Origin: JALORV01 sp963791235
GTDB taxonomy: Bacteria; Pseudomonadota; Gammaproteobacteria; Burkholderiales; Burkholderiaceae_F
DNA length: 64,000 bases
Direction of reading: 5' to 3'
Assembly (NCBI GenBank): GCA_963791235.1
Contig: CAWBRW010000021.1
Location: 158,519-222,518, forward strand
Shown: positions 62,564 through 64,000 of the stretch, one piece after another
How the letters are laid out: the number at the start of each line of letters is the position of its first letter
How positions within the stretch are numbered: position 1 is the first letter of the stretch
The notes under the pieces: model-generated
Databases searched by the model: none
What the model was told of the DNA's origin: nothing
Seen by the model: only the letters and a program-made list of their open reading frames with translations
Program-made: the position numbers and the translations under genes

Positions 62564-63670
62564 ATGAAGACACGCGCGGCCGTGGCCTGGGCGGCCGGAA
62601 AGCCATTGACGATCGAGGAGGTCGATCTCGACGGCCCGCGTGCCGGTGAGGTGCTGGTCGAGATCAAGGCGACCGGCATCTGTCACACGGACTACTACAC
62701 GCTGTCAGGGGCCGATCCCGAAGGCCTGTTCCCGGCGATCCTCGGCCACGAGGGCGCGGGTGTTGTCGTTGACATTGGCCCCGGCGTGACGACGCTGCGC
62801 AAGGACGACCACGTCATTCCGCTGTACACGCCGGAATGTCGCCAGTGCAAGTTCTGTCTGTCGCGCAAGACCAATCTCTGCCAGCTGATTCGCGGCACCC
62901 AGGGCAAGGGACTGATGCCCGATGGGACCAGCCGCTTTTCGCTCAAGGGCAAGCCACTTCTGCACTACATGGGAACGTCGACCTTCAGCAACTTCATCGT
63001 GGTCCCGGAAATTGCCCTGGCGAAAATCCGGACCGATGCGCCATTCGAGATGGCGTGCTACATCGGATGCGGTGTCACCACGGGCGTTGGCGCCGTGGTG
63101 TTCACCGCGAAGGTCGAGCCGGGCGCGAACGTGGTGGTCTTCGGGCTGGGTGGAATCGGTCTCAACGTCGTCCAGGGCGCCCGAATGGTCGGCGCCGACA
63201 AGATCGTCGGCATCGACATCAATCCGCAACGCGAAGCGATCGGCCGCCGTTTCGGCATGACCCACTTCATCGACGCCAGCCAGACCGCGAACGTCGTCGA
63301 TGCCATCGTGCAGTTGACCGATGGCGGCGCGGACTTCAGTTTCGAGTGCATCGGCAGCCCGGCAACCATGCGGCAGGCGCTGGAGTGCTGCCACAAGGGG
63401 TGGGGGCAGAGCGTCATCATCGGCGTGGCGGCGGCCGGGCAGGAAATCGCGACGCGACCCTTTCAGCTCGTGACCGGCCGCGTCTGGAAGGGCTCCGCGT
63501 TTGGCGGCGCGCGTGGCCGCACCGACGTGCCGAAGATCGTCGACTGGTACATGGACGGTCGCATCAAGATTGACGAGCTGATCACCCACCGGCTGCCGCT
63601 CGAGGATATCAATCGCGGGTTCGATCTCATGAAGAGCGGAGAGTCGATTCGCTCCGTGGTCGTCTACTGA
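62564..63670 (+). CDS. frmA: S-(hydroxymethyl)glutathione dehydrogenase (class III alcohol dehydrogenase)
   Basis: 368 residues. Catalytic zinc ligands Cys 40 (GICHTD), His 62 (GHEGAG) and Cys 169 (GCGVTTG). Structural zinc cysteines 92, 95, 98 and 106 (ECRQCKFCLSRKTNLC). NAD site GLGGIGLNVVQGARMVGADK. The RGTQGKGLMPDGTSRF and KGSAFGGARGRTDVP segments are those of the glutathione-dependent form. It oxidises S-hydroxymethylglutathione to S-formylglutathione. The next gene, 2 nt downstream, completes the pathway. Confidence 0.97.
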   Translation: MKTRAAVAWAAGKPLTIEEVDLDGPRAGEVLVEIKATGICHTDYYTLSGADPEGLFPAILGHEGAGVVVDIGPGVTTLRKDDHVIPLYTPECRQCKFCLSRKTNLCQLIRGTQGKGLMPDGTSRFSLKGKPLLHYMGTSTFSNFIVVPEIALAKIRTDAPFEMACYIGCGVTTGVGAVVFTAKVEPGANVVVFGLGGIGLNVVQGARMVGADKIVGIDINPQREAIGRRFGMTHFIDASQTANVVDAIVQLTDGGADFSFECIGSPATMRQALECCHKGWGQSVIIGVAAAGQEIATRPFQLVTGRVWKGSAFGGARGRTDVPKIVDWYMDGRIKIDELITHRLPLEDINRGFDLMKSGESIRSVVVY

Positions 63671-63672
63671 CG

Positions 63673-64000
63673 GTGTCGACAATCACGGTCCTGAGCGAGC
63701 ACGCGTGTTGGGGCGGCGTGCAGGGCTTCTATCGCCACGACTCGACTGCCATTGGACTGCCGATGCAGTTCGGCGTCTACCGACCGCCGCAGGCGAGTGG
63801 CGGCGCGGTGCCGGCACTTTTCTATCTCGCCGGACTGACGTGCAACGAGGAAACCTTTGCCATCAAGGCCGGCGCACAGCGATTTGCGGCCGAGCACGGC
63901 CTCATCATCGTGACGCCCGACACAAGTCCGCGTAACACCGGAATCGATGCAGCGGATTCGTCATGGGATTTCGGTACCGCAGCCGGCTTCTACCTCGATG
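63673..64000 (+). CDS. fghA: S-formylglutathione hydrolase (3' end outside window)
   Basis: Open from GTG 63673 to the window edge, 109 residues. It reads FYRHDSTAIGLPMQFGVYRP, LFYLAGLTCNEETFAIKAGA and QRFAAEHGLIIVTPDTSPRN, which is the FrmB/FghA esterase family N-terminal third; the catalytic Ser/Asp/His lie beyond the edge. It hydrolyses S-formylglutathione to formate and glutathione. Starts 2 nt after frmA, so the pair is an operon for formaldehyde removal. Confidence 0.95.
   Translation, partial: MSTITVLSEHACWGGVQGFYRHDSTAIGLPMQFGVYRPPQASGGAVPALFYLAGLTCNEETFAIKAGAQRFAAEHGLIIVTPDTSPRNTGIDAADSSWDFGTAAGFYLD

Overview
GC-rich window (strong G/C third-position bias) from a Gram-negative bacterium, most likely a betaproteobacterium of the Burkholderiales type. 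The grounds are many LysR regulators, a Bug/TctC receptor with a tripartite tricarboxylate transporter, a PEP-CTERM protein, lipoproteins and a dipeptide-type ABC importer. I see no tRNA, rRNA, CRISPR array, prophage or origin.

Region 1 (1-33 kb) is a mosaic of small, mostly exported or hypothetical genes in roomy spacers. It holds two diverged copies of a LysR / secreted CGPG-protein divergent pair (1-1147 and 15910-17494), two metallo-beta-lactamase-fold proteins, a serine hydrolase, a tannase-like lipoprotein, an IS1182-type insertion sequence (11410-12980), DUF3455, lipocalin-like, DinB and DUF3144 proteins, a large winged-helix/ATPase/TPR regulator beside a broken ferritin-like gene, an M23-like protein and the msrB-msrA pair. 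The spacers carry about 20 copies of a 51-nt element, all on the + strand: two imperfect CGGCCAnAAGCGGAC-like half-sites 36 nt apart. I cannot name it.

Region 2 (33-36 kb) is an ArsR-SRPBCC couple with a likely operator, DUF5655 and YCII proteins, and a TsdA-like dihaem cytochrome.

Region 3 (36.2-50 kb) is an intact divergent nitrogen-scavenging island. Leftward: D-aminoacylase, M81 (MlrC-type) peptidase, amidase. Rightward: peptide-binding protein, two permeases, two ATPases, diaminopropionate ammonia-lyase, an L-type (M20) carbamoylase and a D-type (nitrilase) carbamoylase. A good sigma-54-like promoter precedes the rightward operon, and strong hairpins sit in two of its spacers. The set looks built to import and dismantle N-acylated, N-carbamoylated or D-configured peptides, possibly containing diaminopropionate.

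Region 4 (50-60.6 kb) holds an unknown propeller-like protein with a small membrane partner, a PEP-CTERM protein, a patatin, and a D-glucarate operon (tctC-gudD-tctB-tctA-garL) with a divergent LysR. Five of these genes carry single-base frameshifts. Region 5 (60.7-64 kb) ends with an alpha/beta hydrolase and formaldehyde detoxification genes (frmA, and fghA cut by the window edge).

Ten genes carry clean frameshifts, mostly one extra base. Correcting them restores family-length proteins, so they are either very recent mutations or assembly errors. They cluster at 10-20 kb and 53-59 kb and are absent from 20.5-53 kb.
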